DNA of 21,190 bases from Gp6-AA45 sp035652075 (GTDB taxonomy: Bacteria > Acidobacteriota > Vicinamibacteria > Vicinamibacterales > CAVVIG01). This document shows positions 1-6,409 of the stretch, piece after piece (position 1 is the stretch's first letter; every line of letters begins with the position of its first letter). The stretch lies in the NCBI GenBank assembly GCA_035652075.1, contig DASREL010000151.1, forward strand, positions 1 to 21,190, in the 5' to 3' direction. The notes beneath the pieces were generated by a model. The model was given only the letters and a program-made list of their open reading frames with translations. It was not told the origin of the DNA and made no database searches. A program made the translations under genes and the position numbers.

Positions 1-80
1 GGCGTGATGCCGGCATCGCCGCCGCCGCAGCCCGACAGTGCCGCGAGTCCCAGCGAGAACATCAGTGCGTATCGAGGCAT
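1..80 (-). CDS. Lipoprotein, N-terminal fragment (runs off the window)
   Basis: The minus strand reads from an ATG at 80 to the window edge as an open frame of 26 codons. It starts MPRYALMFSLGLAALSGC followed by Gly-Gly-Gly-Asp. This is a lipoprotein signal peptide: a basic residue, a short hydrophobic core (about residues 5-15) and a lipobox L-S-G-C with the lipidated Cys at residue 18, followed by a flexible Gly-rich tether. By family rule such proteins are processed by Lgt and LspA and anchored in a membrane. The mature domain lies outside the window, so its function cannot be named. A good promoter sits directly upstream with almost no room for a 5' UTR, so the message is probably leaderless. 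Confidence 0.7.
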   Translation of the reverse strand, partial: MPRYALMFSLGLAALSGCGGGDAGIT

Positions 81-86
81 GTCGCC

Positions 87-115
87 ACAATACACAAATA
101 ACTCTATGTTGTAAA
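87..115 (-). promoter_or_regulatory. Promoter for the lipoprotein gene
   Basis: On the minus strand TTTACA (110-115) is followed after exactly 17 nt by TATTGT (87-92). Six nt then separate the hexamer from the ATG at 80, so transcription should begin at or next to the start codon. The block is conspicuously AT-rich against its GC-rich surroundings. No Shine-Dalgarno sequence fits in the gap. Confidence 0.55.
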
Positions 116-143
116 GTAAATCGGTTCGGATGCTCGCGGCCGG

Positions 144-174
144 ACGGGCGTGACTGGATTTCGATCACGCCCGT
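144..174. repeat. 10-bp perfect inverted repeat, 11-nt loop
   Basis: ACGGGCGTGA (144-153) is perfectly complementary to TCACGCCCGT (165-174). No U-tract follows on either strand, so it is not a typical intrinsic terminator. It lies 29 bp upstream of the lipoprotein -35 box and could be an operator or simply a stable hairpin. Confidence 0.45.
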
Positions 175-175
175 A

Positions 176-306
176 GCGCGCGCACATTTAACAAGGAGCC
201 ACGGAGCGAACGGAGGTCCGCCAACGTCGACATGGAGGCCCGCGCGCTCGGCCGCTCGATGATGCTCCGTTGTCTCTGTGGCTCCAGAGTTGAAATGTGC
301 GCGCGC
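176..306. repeat. Long interrupted palindrome (CACGGA-type element)
   Basis: Three nested blocks pair in order: GCGCGCGCACATTT (176-189) with 293-306 (14 of 14), GGAGCCAC (195-202) with 278-285 (8 of 8), and AACGGAG (209-215) with 265-271 (7 of 7). The inner arms use the same CACGGA/CCGTG vocabulary as the palindrome at 11426-11489, suggesting one dispersed family. It occupies most of the space between the M1 peptidase stop codon and the lipoprotein promoter. There is no convincing gene in 81-316. Confidence 0.6.
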
Positions 307-316
307 GGCGGCCGCG

Positions 317-2929
317 TCAGCGCGTGGGCAGCTGTTCGAGCCAGCGTCCCAGGACCGCACTCTGCGATTCGCGCAGCGCGATGCAGTTGTTGATGCGCTC
401 GACCGCCTGATCCAGCGTCCGGGAGACGCCCGGCAGCGGATGCGCGGCGAAGAACGCCGTGACGGCGTCGCGATGCGTCGCATCGCAGAAGGCGCCGGTC
501 GCCGACACGATGCGCGTGTCGCCGCCGGACACGGTCACCTTGGACGCGAGCTCGGTCCAGTGCGCGGTCACGAACGTCCACGCCCGATCGCGCGCGGCTG
601 GATTTTCCAGGAAACGACCGAGGTAGATTGCCGCGTCCTGACTGCGAATCTGCGGCGTCGTCGACAGCGCGAGCGCGCGGTCGATCAGCGCCGGCTCCTC
701 GAAATCGGCGAGCGCGTACAGATACCGGTACTGCTCCTCCGGCGACGCCGCTTTCCCGGATGCGGCGAGCAGCGCGTCGAACAGCCTGGTATCGCCGTGC
801 GCGGCGGCGATGGGCACGACCGCTCGCGCGAGCGTCTGGTCCACGGCCTGCCCGGCGACCATGCGATCGACGGTCGCGCGCGCCTGCGAGACGACGTCGG
901 GGTCGTTGCCGATGGTGCCGAGCGTATCGATGACCGTCGCGCGAAGCCCCCGACGGTCGTCGTTGTCGCTCGGCGACGGCGCAAACCCGACCTCGTCCAG
1001 CAGCGGCCGGAACAGGCGACGCGTGAACGTCTCGAACCGCGCGCGATTCTGGGCCGTGGCGAGGTACTCGCGAATGAAGCCGAAGCGGTTGACGACTTCG
1101 CCCAGGACGCCGTTCGTGTGCTCGCGACCGTAGCCTTCCGCAAGCGTCAGGTAATCCGAGATGCTGTGACGCTTCGCGCGTACCATCGCCCATTCGTCAT
1201 CGATGAGCGAGAGGCGCTCGGGCGCATTCAGTCGCGTCTGGACGTCGCTCGCGAGCGCGTGCAGCAGCGTCGGCGGATATTCGGTGCGGTAATAGCCGCG
1301 CGCGCCGGCGTTCGCGAATATCCACGACGGACAGCTTTTCGCCACCTCGATGCGCTGTTCCTGATCGCCGATCGGGTAGCAGCCGCCGGTCGTCGAGCCC
1401 TGCACTTTTGTGCAGACCGGGATGATCCACCGCTCGCGCGCCGATTCGCGTCCAGCGTCGAACATGAAGCGCTCCTGCCGGAACGTCGCCTGCGCGGAGC
1501 TCTTCGCCTGATCGCACGTGAGCGCGGCGACCGCAATCAACGGCGCGCCCGACTGGTTGACGAACGTCGGCAGGATGCGGTCGATCGGCTTGCCCGATGC
1601 CGACGCGATCGATTTCCACAGGTCCTCGGAGGTAGCGTTGCCGTACGCGTGCGCCTGCAGGTAGCTGTTCACGCCTTTACGGAACGCCTCTTCGCCGACG
1701 TAGTTCTCGATCATCCGGAGGACCGCAGCGCCTTTTTCGTACGCGATCGCGTCGAAGAGCTCGTCGATCTGCGCGGTGCTTTCGGCGTCCTGGTGAATGG
1801 GCCGTGTCGCGCGCAGCGAGTCGAGGTTCAACGCGGTTTGTGTTTCGACCGCTTCGTCGACGGCCATGTTCCAGTCGGGATGCAACGCTGCGAGCGGCTT
1901 GTTCGCCATCCACGTGGCGAACCCTTCGTTCAACCAGATGTCATCCCACCACGCCATCGTCACGAGATCCCCAAACCACTGGTGCGCCATTTCGTGCGCG
2001 AGGACCGACGCGATCGTCTTGCGTGCTGAGACGGACGCGGTTTTCGTGTCTGCGAGGAGATCGGTCTCGCGGTAAAAAATGGCGCCTGTGTTTTCCATCG
2101 CGCCGGCGGCAAAGTCCGGGACCGCGACGACGTCGAGCTTCGTGAAGGGATATTTGATCGCGTACCACGTGTCGTAGAAGTGCAGGATCTGCTGCGCCGA
2201 TTCGAGCGCGATCCGCGTGAGGTCTTTCTTGTCCGGCGTCGCGCAGACCCGAATCGGAATCGCATCCGCTGCGCCTTCGCTGCACTGGAAATCGCCGACT
2301 GCCATCGCGACGAGATAGGACGACATCTTCGCCGTCGGCGCGAAGGTGACCGTGTGTTCTGTGGGCAGCGGTCCAGCGACGTCGGACACGACCTTGCCGT
2401 TCGAAATCGCACGGTCGCCGCGCGCGATCACCATCGTGATCGCGAACGTCGCTTTGAACGACGGCTCGTCGAAGCACGGAAATGCGCGGCGCGCGTCGAC
2501 CGATTCGAACTGCGTGACGGCGTAGTTCCGCTCCTTGCCTTTGCTCAGGTAAAACCCGCGGAGCTGGTCGTTCAAAATGCCGCTGTACTCGATGTGGATG
2601 TCCGCCGCGCCGGCGGGCAAACGTTTCGAAACGCTTAACGTGGCCTGCTGCGTCTTGTCGTCCACCTTGACGGACGCCGTCTGCGTGTCGGCGGCTGCGC
2701 GGACGGTCACCGTTCGGAACGCGATCTCCGCCGCGTTCAAGACGATGATCGTCGTCGGTTCTTTCAGGGTGACGTGGATGGTTTCGGTGCCGTCGAATCG
2801 TGCATGCGGGATGTCGACGCTGAAGCGCAGGTCGTAGTGCGTCGGCGTGACGGTCGTCGGCAGATGCTGCGCCGACGCGGCCGCCGCGATAAAGAAGGCG
2901 AAAAGAAACGCAAAGAGCCTGCTGGACAT
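317..2929 (-). CDS. Secreted M1-family zinc aminopeptidase
   Basis: This is a full-length M1 (gluzincin) metallopeptidase of 870 aa that should remove N-terminal residues from peptides. The ATG at 2929 places a clear signal peptide first (SSRLFAFLFAFFIAAAASAQ), so I prefer it to the TTG ten codons upstream. The exopeptidase motif GAMEN is at 276-280. The zinc site HEMAH is at 312-316, with the third ligand Glu at 335 in WLNEGF, exactly 18 residues later as in the family. The helical C-terminal half fits the ERAP1-C-like domain. Signal peptide and absence of an anchor imply a periplasmic or secreted enzyme. It is transcribed alone, divergently from the cysteine leader, and the two 5' regions overlap. 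A TACACT hexamer (2938-2943, minus) lies 8 nt before the ATG. Substrate preference cannot be read from the sequence. Confidence 0.93.
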   Translation of the reverse strand: MSSRLFAFLFAFFIAAAASAQHLPTTVTPTHYDLRFSVDIPHARFDGTETIHVTLKEPTTIIVLNAAEIAFRTVTVRAAADTQTASVKVDDKTQQATLSVSKRLPAGAADIHIEYSGILNDQLRGFYLSKGKERNYAVTQFESVDARRAFPCFDEPSFKATFAITMVIARGDRAISNGKVVSDVAGPLPTEHTVTFAPTAKMSSYLVAMAVGDFQCSEGAADAIPIRVCATPDKKDLTRIALESAQQILHFYDTWYAIKYPFTKLDVVAVPDFAAGAMENTGAIFYRETDLLADTKTASVSARKTIASVLAHEMAHQWFGDLVTMAWWDDIWLNEGFATWMANKPLAALHPDWNMAVDEAVETQTALNLDSLRATRPIHQDAESTAQIDELFDAIAYEKGAAVLRMIENYVGEEAFRKGVNSYLQAHAYGNATSEDLWKSIASASGKPIDRILPTFVNQSGAPLIAVAALTCDQAKSSAQATFRQERFMFDAGRESARERWIIPVCTKVQGSTTGGCYPIGDQEQRIEVAKSCPSWIFANAGARGYYRTEYPPTLLHALASDVQTRLNAPERLSLIDDEWAMVRAKRHSISDYLTLAEGYGREHTNGVLGEVVNRFGFIREYLATAQNRARFETFTRRLFRPLLDEVGFAPSPSDNDDRRGLRATVIDTLGTIGNDPDVVSQARATVDRMVAGQAVDQTLARAVVPIAAAHGDTRLFDALLAASGKAASPEEQYRYLYALADFEEPALIDRALALSTTPQIRSQDAAIYLGRFLENPAARDRAWTFVTAHWTELASKVTVSGGDTRIVSATGAFCDATHRDAVTAFFAAHPLPGVSRTLDQAVERINNCIALRESQSAVLGRWLEQLPTR

Positions 2930-2953
2930 AGAAAACCAGTGTACTGGTAGAAT
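2923..2953 (+). promoter_or_regulatory. Extended -10 promoter of the cysteine leader/siroheme operon
   Basis: TGGACA (2923-2928, five of six matches to TTGACA) and TAGAAT (2948-2953) are separated by 19 nt. TG at 2945-2946 makes an extended -10, TGnTAGAAT, which tolerates a long spacer. Predicted transcription starts near 2960, only about six nt before the leader ATG. An inverted repeat, ACCAGT-gt-ACTGGT (2935-2948), fills the spacer and could be an operator. The -35 box overlaps the start codon of the divergent peptidase gene. Confidence 0.5.
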
Positions 2954-2965
2954 CAACAAATTCCG

Positions 2966-3070
2966 ATGGGTCAGTCGACCTGCATGTGTAGCTGCTGTTG
3001 TTGTTGCGGGCTCACCACGAGCCTTCTCGGCACCGGTCTACTCACGATGCAGCGCCTGATCAGATCCTGA
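2966..3070 (+). CDS. Cysteine-rich leader peptide (attenuator ORF)
   Basis: A 34-codon ORF from ATG 2966 to TGA 3068-3070. It begins MGQST and then reads CMCSCCCCCG, giving seven Cys codons at residues 6, 8 and 10-14, five of them consecutive (TGC TGT TGT TGT TGC, 2993-3007). Cysteine is rare in proteins, so this run is not expected by chance. The tract is followed directly by RNA segments that form mutually exclusive hairpins and then an intrinsic terminator before a siroheme/sulfite reductase operon. This is the architecture of a his/trp-type leader peptide that senses charged tRNA-Cys. There is no Shine-Dalgarno sequence, and the predicted 5' UTR is about six nt, so initiation is near-leaderless. 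The peptide itself probably has no function beyond ribosome positioning. Confidence 0.85.
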   Translation: MGQSTCMCSCCCCCGLTTSLLGTGLLTMQRLIRS

Positions 3071-3113
3071 TCTAGTTTCAGCACAAACGAGAGACCCATA
3101 GCCCGGGAGGCTC
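3008..3113 (+). promoter_or_regulatory. Cysteine attenuator: 1:2 hairpin and competing 2:3 antiterminator
   Basis: Segment 1 (GGGCTC, 3008-3013) starts right after the last Cys codon and pairs with segment 2 (3019-3024) around a 5-nt loop. Segment 2 in full (3019-3031) can instead pair with segment 3 (3101-3113). Position by position, 12 of 13 pair, with two G-U wobbles and one C-C mismatch (3028/3104). GGTCT (3035-3039) with AGACC (3092-3096) extends this stem after a small internal loop, and GATCAG/CTGATC (3058-3063/3067-3072) caps it. A ribosome stalled on the Cys codons would cover segment 1, free segment 2 and sequester segment 3, preventing the terminator. Pairing was worked out by hand, without energies. 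Confidence 0.75.
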
Positions 3114-3139
3114 TACAGCTTCCCGGGCTTTTTGTTTTT
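3100..3139 (+). terminator. Intrinsic terminator (attenuator 3:4 hairpin)
   Basis: A 13-bp stem, AGCCCGGGAGGCT (3100-3112) with 3117-3129, has one G-U wobble and a CTAC loop. It is followed by TTTTTGTTTTT (3129-3139). The next base, 3140, is the A of the operon's first ATG. The terminator lies inside the transcription unit, after the leader stop codon, as expected for an attenuator rather than an operon end. Confidence 0.9.
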
Positions 3140-3655
3140 ATGCACCCACTGTTCTTGAACCTCACCGGCCGGCGTGTCGTGTTCATCGGCGAAGGACGTC
3201 TCGCCGACGAGAAACTGGACCAATTGCGCGCGACGGGCGCCGACCTCCACGTCGTGTCGCCGGCGGCGTTCGTCCCGGCGGATCTGGATTCGGCATGGCT
3301 CGCGGTCAGCGTGGCGCCGCCGGATGTAAATCGTCAGGTTGCCGCGGCGGCAGACGCACGTCACATCTTCGTCAACGCCGTCGACGATCCTGCGCATGGC
3401 ACTGCATACCTGAGCGGCGTCGTGCGGCGTGCCGGCGTCACCATCGCGATCTCGACGGAGGGTCGCGCGCCGGCGCTTACGGCGTTGTTGCGCGAGGCGA
3501 TCGATCTCCTGCTGCCGGCGGACGTGGACCGCTGGCTCGACGCGGCGCAGGAGCAGCGAACCGAATGGAAACGAAGCAGCGTCCCAATGGAACAGCGCAA
3601 GCCGCGGCTGCTCGAGGCGCTCAACAAATTGTATCGGGAGGGATCGTGCGGGTAG
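3140..3655 (+). CDS. Precorrin-2 dehydrogenase / sirohydrochlorin ferrochelatase domain protein
   Basis: A 171-aa stand-alone equivalent of the CysG N-terminal (Met8/SirC-like) domain. It oxidises precorrin-2 to sirohydrochlorin with NAD and may insert iron to give siroheme. The Rossmann start is RRVVFIGEGRLADEKLDQL (residues 11-29), slightly degenerate against the usual GGGxVAxRK. The conserved acidic turn NAVDDP is followed by the segment with ISTEGRAPALTALLREAI, which matches the family's SSGGxSPxLARxLRExIE. It is shorter than typical 200-aa homologues, mainly around residues 40-60. The start codon directly follows the attenuator U-tract and has no Shine-Dalgarno sequence. The next in-frame GTG would cut off the first beta strand, so ATG 3140 is kept. 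The methyltransferase gene overlaps its end by 10 nt. Confidence 0.85.
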   Translation: MHPLFLNLTGRRVVFIGEGRLADEKLDQLRATGADLHVVSPAAFVPADLDSAWLAVSVAPPDVNRQVAAAADARHIFVNAVDDPAHGTAYLSGVVRRAGVTIAISTEGRAPALTALLREAIDLLLPADVDRWLDAAQEQRTEWKRSSVPMEQRKPRLLEALNKLYREGSCG

Positions 3656-4410
3656 GTGGTCACGTGTCGTTGGTTGGTGCCGGACCGGGCGACCCAGGTC
3701 TGCTGACGCGGACGGCGATCGCGAAGCTGCGAGCGGCCGATCTCGTGCTGTATGACGCGCTGATCGACGCGCGCATTCTGAAGTACGCGCGCAAGGCCCA
3801 GAAGTTTTTTGTCGGCAAGCGCGCCGGCCGCCATGCGCTGACGCAGGACGCGATCACCAAGCTGCTGATTCGTGCGGCCCGGCGCGGAAAGACGGTCGTG
3901 CGGCTGAAGGGCGGAGATCCGTTCGTGTTCGGTCGCGGCGGTGAAGAAGCTCTCGGGCTGCAGCGCGCGGGTGTGCCGCACGACGTCGTGCCGGGCGTGA
4001 CCAGCGCGATTGCCGCGCCGTCGGCAGCGGGCATTCCCATTACGCATCGCGGCTTGTCGTCGGCTTTTCTCGTCGTCTCGGGACACGACGAGGCGGCGTT
4101 CGCGTCGACGATTGGCGCGCTGCAGCCGAACGGGATCACGCTCGTCATCCTGATGGGCCTCGGCCGATCCGCCGCGCACGCGTGCGCGCTGATCGATCGC
4201 GGCTGGTCCCGCGGCACGCCAGCCGCGATCGTCGTCGATGCGACGAGGCCGCAACAGCAGACCTGGCGCGGCACGCTCGGCGAACTGGCCGCAGGCGTCG
4301 ACATCGATTCGACCGGTGCGGGAACGATCGTGATTGGAGATGTGGTGGCGCTTGGTGCGGATGTAGCGCAGGCCTTCAGGCCTGCCTCGAGGACAACATG
4401 TCAGTTGTAG
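3646..4410 (+). CDS. cobA: Uroporphyrinogen-III C-methyltransferase (SUMT)
   Basis: This 254-aa SAM-dependent enzyme methylates uroporphyrinogen III at C2 and C7 to give precorrin-2, the substrate of the preceding gene's product. Family motifs are clear: VSLVGAGPGDPGLLT near the N-terminus, VRLKGGDPFVFGRGGEE, and VVPGVTSAIAAPSAAGIPITHR for SAM binding. The GTG at 3646 is chosen because GGGAGGG (3636-3642) lies just upstream and the frame overlaps the previous gene by 10 nt, implying translational coupling. The last residues, VAQAFRPASRTTCQL, are unusual. They come from a dispersed palindrome (4363-4386) that has been absorbed into the reading frame, so the tail is probably dispensable. Both genes together correspond to a split CysG. 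Confidence 0.92.
   Translation: MRVGGHVSLVGAGPGDPGLLTRTAIAKLRAADLVLYDALIDARILKYARKAQKFFVGKRAGRHALTQDAITKLLIRAARRGKTVVRLKGGDPFVFGRGGEEALGLQRAGVPHDVVPGVTSAIAAPSAAGIPITHRGLSSAFLVVSGHDEAAFASTIGALQPNGITLVILMGLGRSAAHACALIDRGWSRGTPAAIVVDATRPQQQTWRGTLGELAAGVDIDSTGAGTIVIGDVVALGADVAQAFRPASRTTCQL
4363..4386 (+). repeat. Dispersed palindrome (AQAFRPA element), copy 1
   Basis: A 24-nt unit starting GTAGC and containing the perfect palindrome GCAGGCCTTCAGGCCTGC with a small central mismatch. It is identical over all 24 nt to the reverse complement of 21116-21139. It encodes VAQAFRPA at the C-terminus of the methyltransferase. It ends two nt before the GAGGA ribosome binding site (4389-4393) of the next gene. 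Confidence 0.85.
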
Positions 4411-6233
4411 ACGATCCGAAAACCTTCGGCCGCGCGCGACTCTCGTTTGCGTCGCACGCCGACATCGACGAGTTCGTCGAGACGCTCGAGAAGTACGAGC
4501 GCGGCGAAATCACGCCCGACCAGTGGCGGCAGTTCCGCCTGGTGCGCGGCACCTACGGTCAGCGGCAGGACTTCGACGCGCAGATGCTGCGCGTCAAGAT
4601 TCCGCAGGGTGTGCTTGCGGCGGAACAGCTCGAGGCGCTCGCCGACGTCGCGGACCGCTATTCGCGCGGCTTCGGCCACATCACGACGCGGCAGAACGTC
4701 CAGTTCCACTTCGTGAAGCTGCATGACGTCGAGCCGGCGATGGAGCGGCTGGCCGAGGCCGGTTTGACGACGAGGGAAGCGTGCGGCAATTCGGTGCGCA
4801 ACATCACCGGTTGCCCGTACGCGGGCGTCGCGCACGACGAGCGATTCGACGTGACGCCGTACGCGGAGGCGATGACGCGGTTCCTCCTGCGCCATCCGCT
4901 CAGTTCCACGCTGCCGCGCAAGTTCAAAATCGCGTTCGAGGGATGCGCCGGCGATCACATCCTGACGGCGATCAACGATCTCGGCTTCCGCGCGGTGCTC
5001 GGTCCCGGCGACGGACGCGGGTTTCGCGTCACGGCCGGCGGCGGGACGGCGATCATGGTGACGAACGCAGGGCTCCTGCACGAATTCCTTCCGGCGTCCG
5101 AGATTCTGCGGTGCGCAGAGGCCATCCTGCGCGTGTTCAAGAAATTCGGCGATTACGAGCACAAGCAGCGGAATCGCATGAAATTCATGATCAAGCAGCT
5201 TGGATGGGCGCGCTGGCGCGAAGAGTACGAGCGCGAGTTGACGGCGTGCCGGCTGCGCGGCGACGTGCCGATGCTGGATCTCGATTCGCCCGCGACCGAA
5301 TCGAAACCGGATGGCATGAAGGCGCCGGCGCCGTCGATCGGTGCAGTGGCGAGTCGCGTGACGGAAGGACGCATTTCCGGTCCGGGGCTCACGCCACGCG
5401 TCGTCCCCGTGCTCGGCACGGGAGACGAGCGGTACACCCGGTGGCGATCGACGAACGTCCGTCCGCAAAAACAATTCGGATTCGCCATCGTCACCGCCAC
5501 GGTGCCGCTCGGCGACGTGACGACGGAGCAGTGGCGCGTGCTGGCGGAGCTGTCGCGCGCCTATTCGGACGGCACCGTTCGCGTCACGATCGATCAGAAC
5601 GTCGTCTTTCGGTGGGTGAACTCGTGTGACATTCGTCAGTTGTATCGACGCCTCGCGGCCGCGGGGCTCGACAAAGGCGATGCGACGACGGTCGCCGACG
5701 TGTTGAGTTGCCCTGGCGCGGAGTCGTGCCGTCTGGCCGTGACGCAGTCACGCGGGCTTGGCCGGCTGCTCGAGGAACATTTGCGCGCGCATCCGGATCT
5801 GATCGCGAAAGCCGACGGCGCGCGGATCAAGATCAGCGGCTGCCCGAACGGCTGCGGCCAGCATCATGTCGCCACGATCGGATTTCAGGGCAGCGTGCGC
5901 CGCATCGGCGGCCGCGCCGTACCGCAGTACTTCGTCCTGGTCGGCGGCGGCGCGACGGACACCGGGGCGACGTTCGGCCGTCTCGTCGCGAAGATTCCGG
6001 CGCGGCGCATTCCGGATGCCGTCGAGCGTCTGCTCGCGATCTACGACCGCGACCGTCGCGTGGGGGAGTCGGCGACGGCATTCTTCGCGCGCGTGGAGCT
6101 CGATCGCATCCGGGTCGAACTCGCGGATCTGGAACGGCTGTCATCGGAGGATGCGGTGCCCGATGACTTCGTCGACCTGGGCGAGTCGCAGGAATTCGCG
6201 CCGGTGGTGATGGACGGCGAGTGTTCAGCATGA
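4398..6233 (+). CDS. Assimilatory sulfite reductase (nitrite/sulfite reductase hemoprotein)
   Basis: This 611-aa enzyme belongs to the siroheme/4Fe-4S sulfite and nitrite reductase superfamily and performs a six-electron reduction, here most likely sulfite to sulfide. The ferredoxin-like half domain and HITTRQNVQFHFV are in the N-terminal half, with RNITGCPYAGVAHD at 135-147. The duplicated half follows from about 355. The cluster ligands are complete: Cys438 and Cys444 (CPGAESC), Cys482 and Cys486 (CPNGC). No flavoprotein domain is fused, so electrons probably come from ferredoxin, as in NirA/SirA types. Homology alone cannot separate nitrite from sulfite as substrate. The poly-Cys attenuator and co-transcribed siroheme genes favour sulfite. 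The ATG overlaps the previous gene by 13 nt and is preceded by GAGGA. Confidence 0.92.
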   Translation: MSVVDDPKTFGRARLSFASHADIDEFVETLEKYERGEITPDQWRQFRLVRGTYGQRQDFDAQMLRVKIPQGVLAAEQLEALADVADRYSRGFGHITTRQNVQFHFVKLHDVEPAMERLAEAGLTTREACGNSVRNITGCPYAGVAHDERFDVTPYAEAMTRFLLRHPLSSTLPRKFKIAFEGCAGDHILTAINDLGFRAVLGPGDGRGFRVTAGGGTAIMVTNAGLLHEFLPASEILRCAEAILRVFKKFGDYEHKQRNRMKFMIKQLGWARWREEYERELTACRLRGDVPMLDLDSPATESKPDGMKAPAPSIGAVASRVTEGRISGPGLTPRVVPVLGTGDERYTRWRSTNVRPQKQFGFAIVTATVPLGDVTTEQWRVLAELSRAYSDGTVRVTIDQNVVFRWVNSCDIRQLYRRLAAAGLDKGDATTVADVLSCPGAESCRLAVTQSRGLGRLLEEHLRAHPDLIAKADGARIKISGCPNGCGQHHVATIGFQGSVRRIGGRAVPQYFVLVGGGATDTGATFGRLVAKIPARRIPDAVERLLAIYDRDRRVGESATAFFARVELDRIRVELADLERLSSEDAVPDDFVDLGESQEFAPVVMDGECSA

Positions 6234-6257
6234 ATGCCTATATCTATATACGTTGAT

Positions 6258-6286
6258 TTGACTCAGTCTGCCGCGGTTGCTATAGT
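6258..6286 (+). promoter_or_regulatory. Strong promoter of the SAM riboswitch/hom-thrC operon
   Basis: TTGACT (6258-6263) and TATAGT (6281-6286) are spaced by 17 nt, with TG at 6278-6279 forming an extended -10. Predicted initiation is near 6293, about 17 nt before the riboswitch P1 helix. It lies in the gap after the reductase stop codon and separates the two operons. No terminator is visible for the upstream operon. Confidence 0.8.
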
Positions 6287-6309
6287 CCTCGGCAACAACT
6301 GAATAGCCC

Positions 6310-6406
6310 CTTCTTTATCCAGAGTGGCTGAGGGACAGGCCCGAGGACGCCACGGCAACCACGCGGAACATCGCGGTTCAGGTGCCAATTCCTGCAGATG
6401 AGGGAG
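6310..6406 (+). promoter_or_regulatory. SAM-I (S-box) riboswitch upstream of homoserine dehydrogenase
   Basis: The aptamer core is recognisable by its consensus strings: TTTATCCAGAG at the start, GAGGGACAGGCCCGA in the P2 arm, CACGGCAACC before P3, and CAGGTGCCAATTCCTG as P4. Helices drawn by hand are P1 6310-6319 with 6397-6406, P2 GTGGC (6324-6328) with GCCAC (6349-6353), P3 CGCG (6362-6365) with 6372-6375, and P4 CAGG (6379-6382) with CCTG (6391-6394). The P1 3' strand contains the AGGGAG that serves as ribosome binding site for the GTG at 6410. SAM binding should therefore close P1 and block translation directly. There is no separate terminator or expression platform downstream. Confidence 0.93.
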
Positions 6407-6409
6407 ATC

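Noticed and set aside
278..2029. Long plus-strand open frame opposite the M1 peptidase
   Set aside because: It is Arg-rich, has no recognisable motif, and mirrors the GC-rich coding of the peptidase on the other strand, which has a complete HExxH-E site and signal peptide.
3008..3139. Reading the leader as a T-box or another riboswitch
   Set aside because: I find no T-box sequence or known aptamer core, while a Cys-codon run with four alternating segments fits ribosome-mediated attenuation fully.
4401..5474. Minus-strand 357-codon open frame opposite the sulfite reductase
   Set aside because: A shadow frame with low-complexity Arg/His composition; the plus-strand reductase has all four cluster cysteines.
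6230..6256. Tiny ORF MNAYIYIR overlapping the reductase stop codon
   Set aside because: Eight codons, no regulatory codon run and no nearby terminator; it precedes the promoter of the riboswitch transcript.
6398..6409. ATG 6398 as the homoserine dehydrogenase start
   Set aside because: The codon lies within the P1 helix of the riboswitch and has no upstream ribosome binding site, whereas GTG 6410 has AGGGAG at the local spacing.
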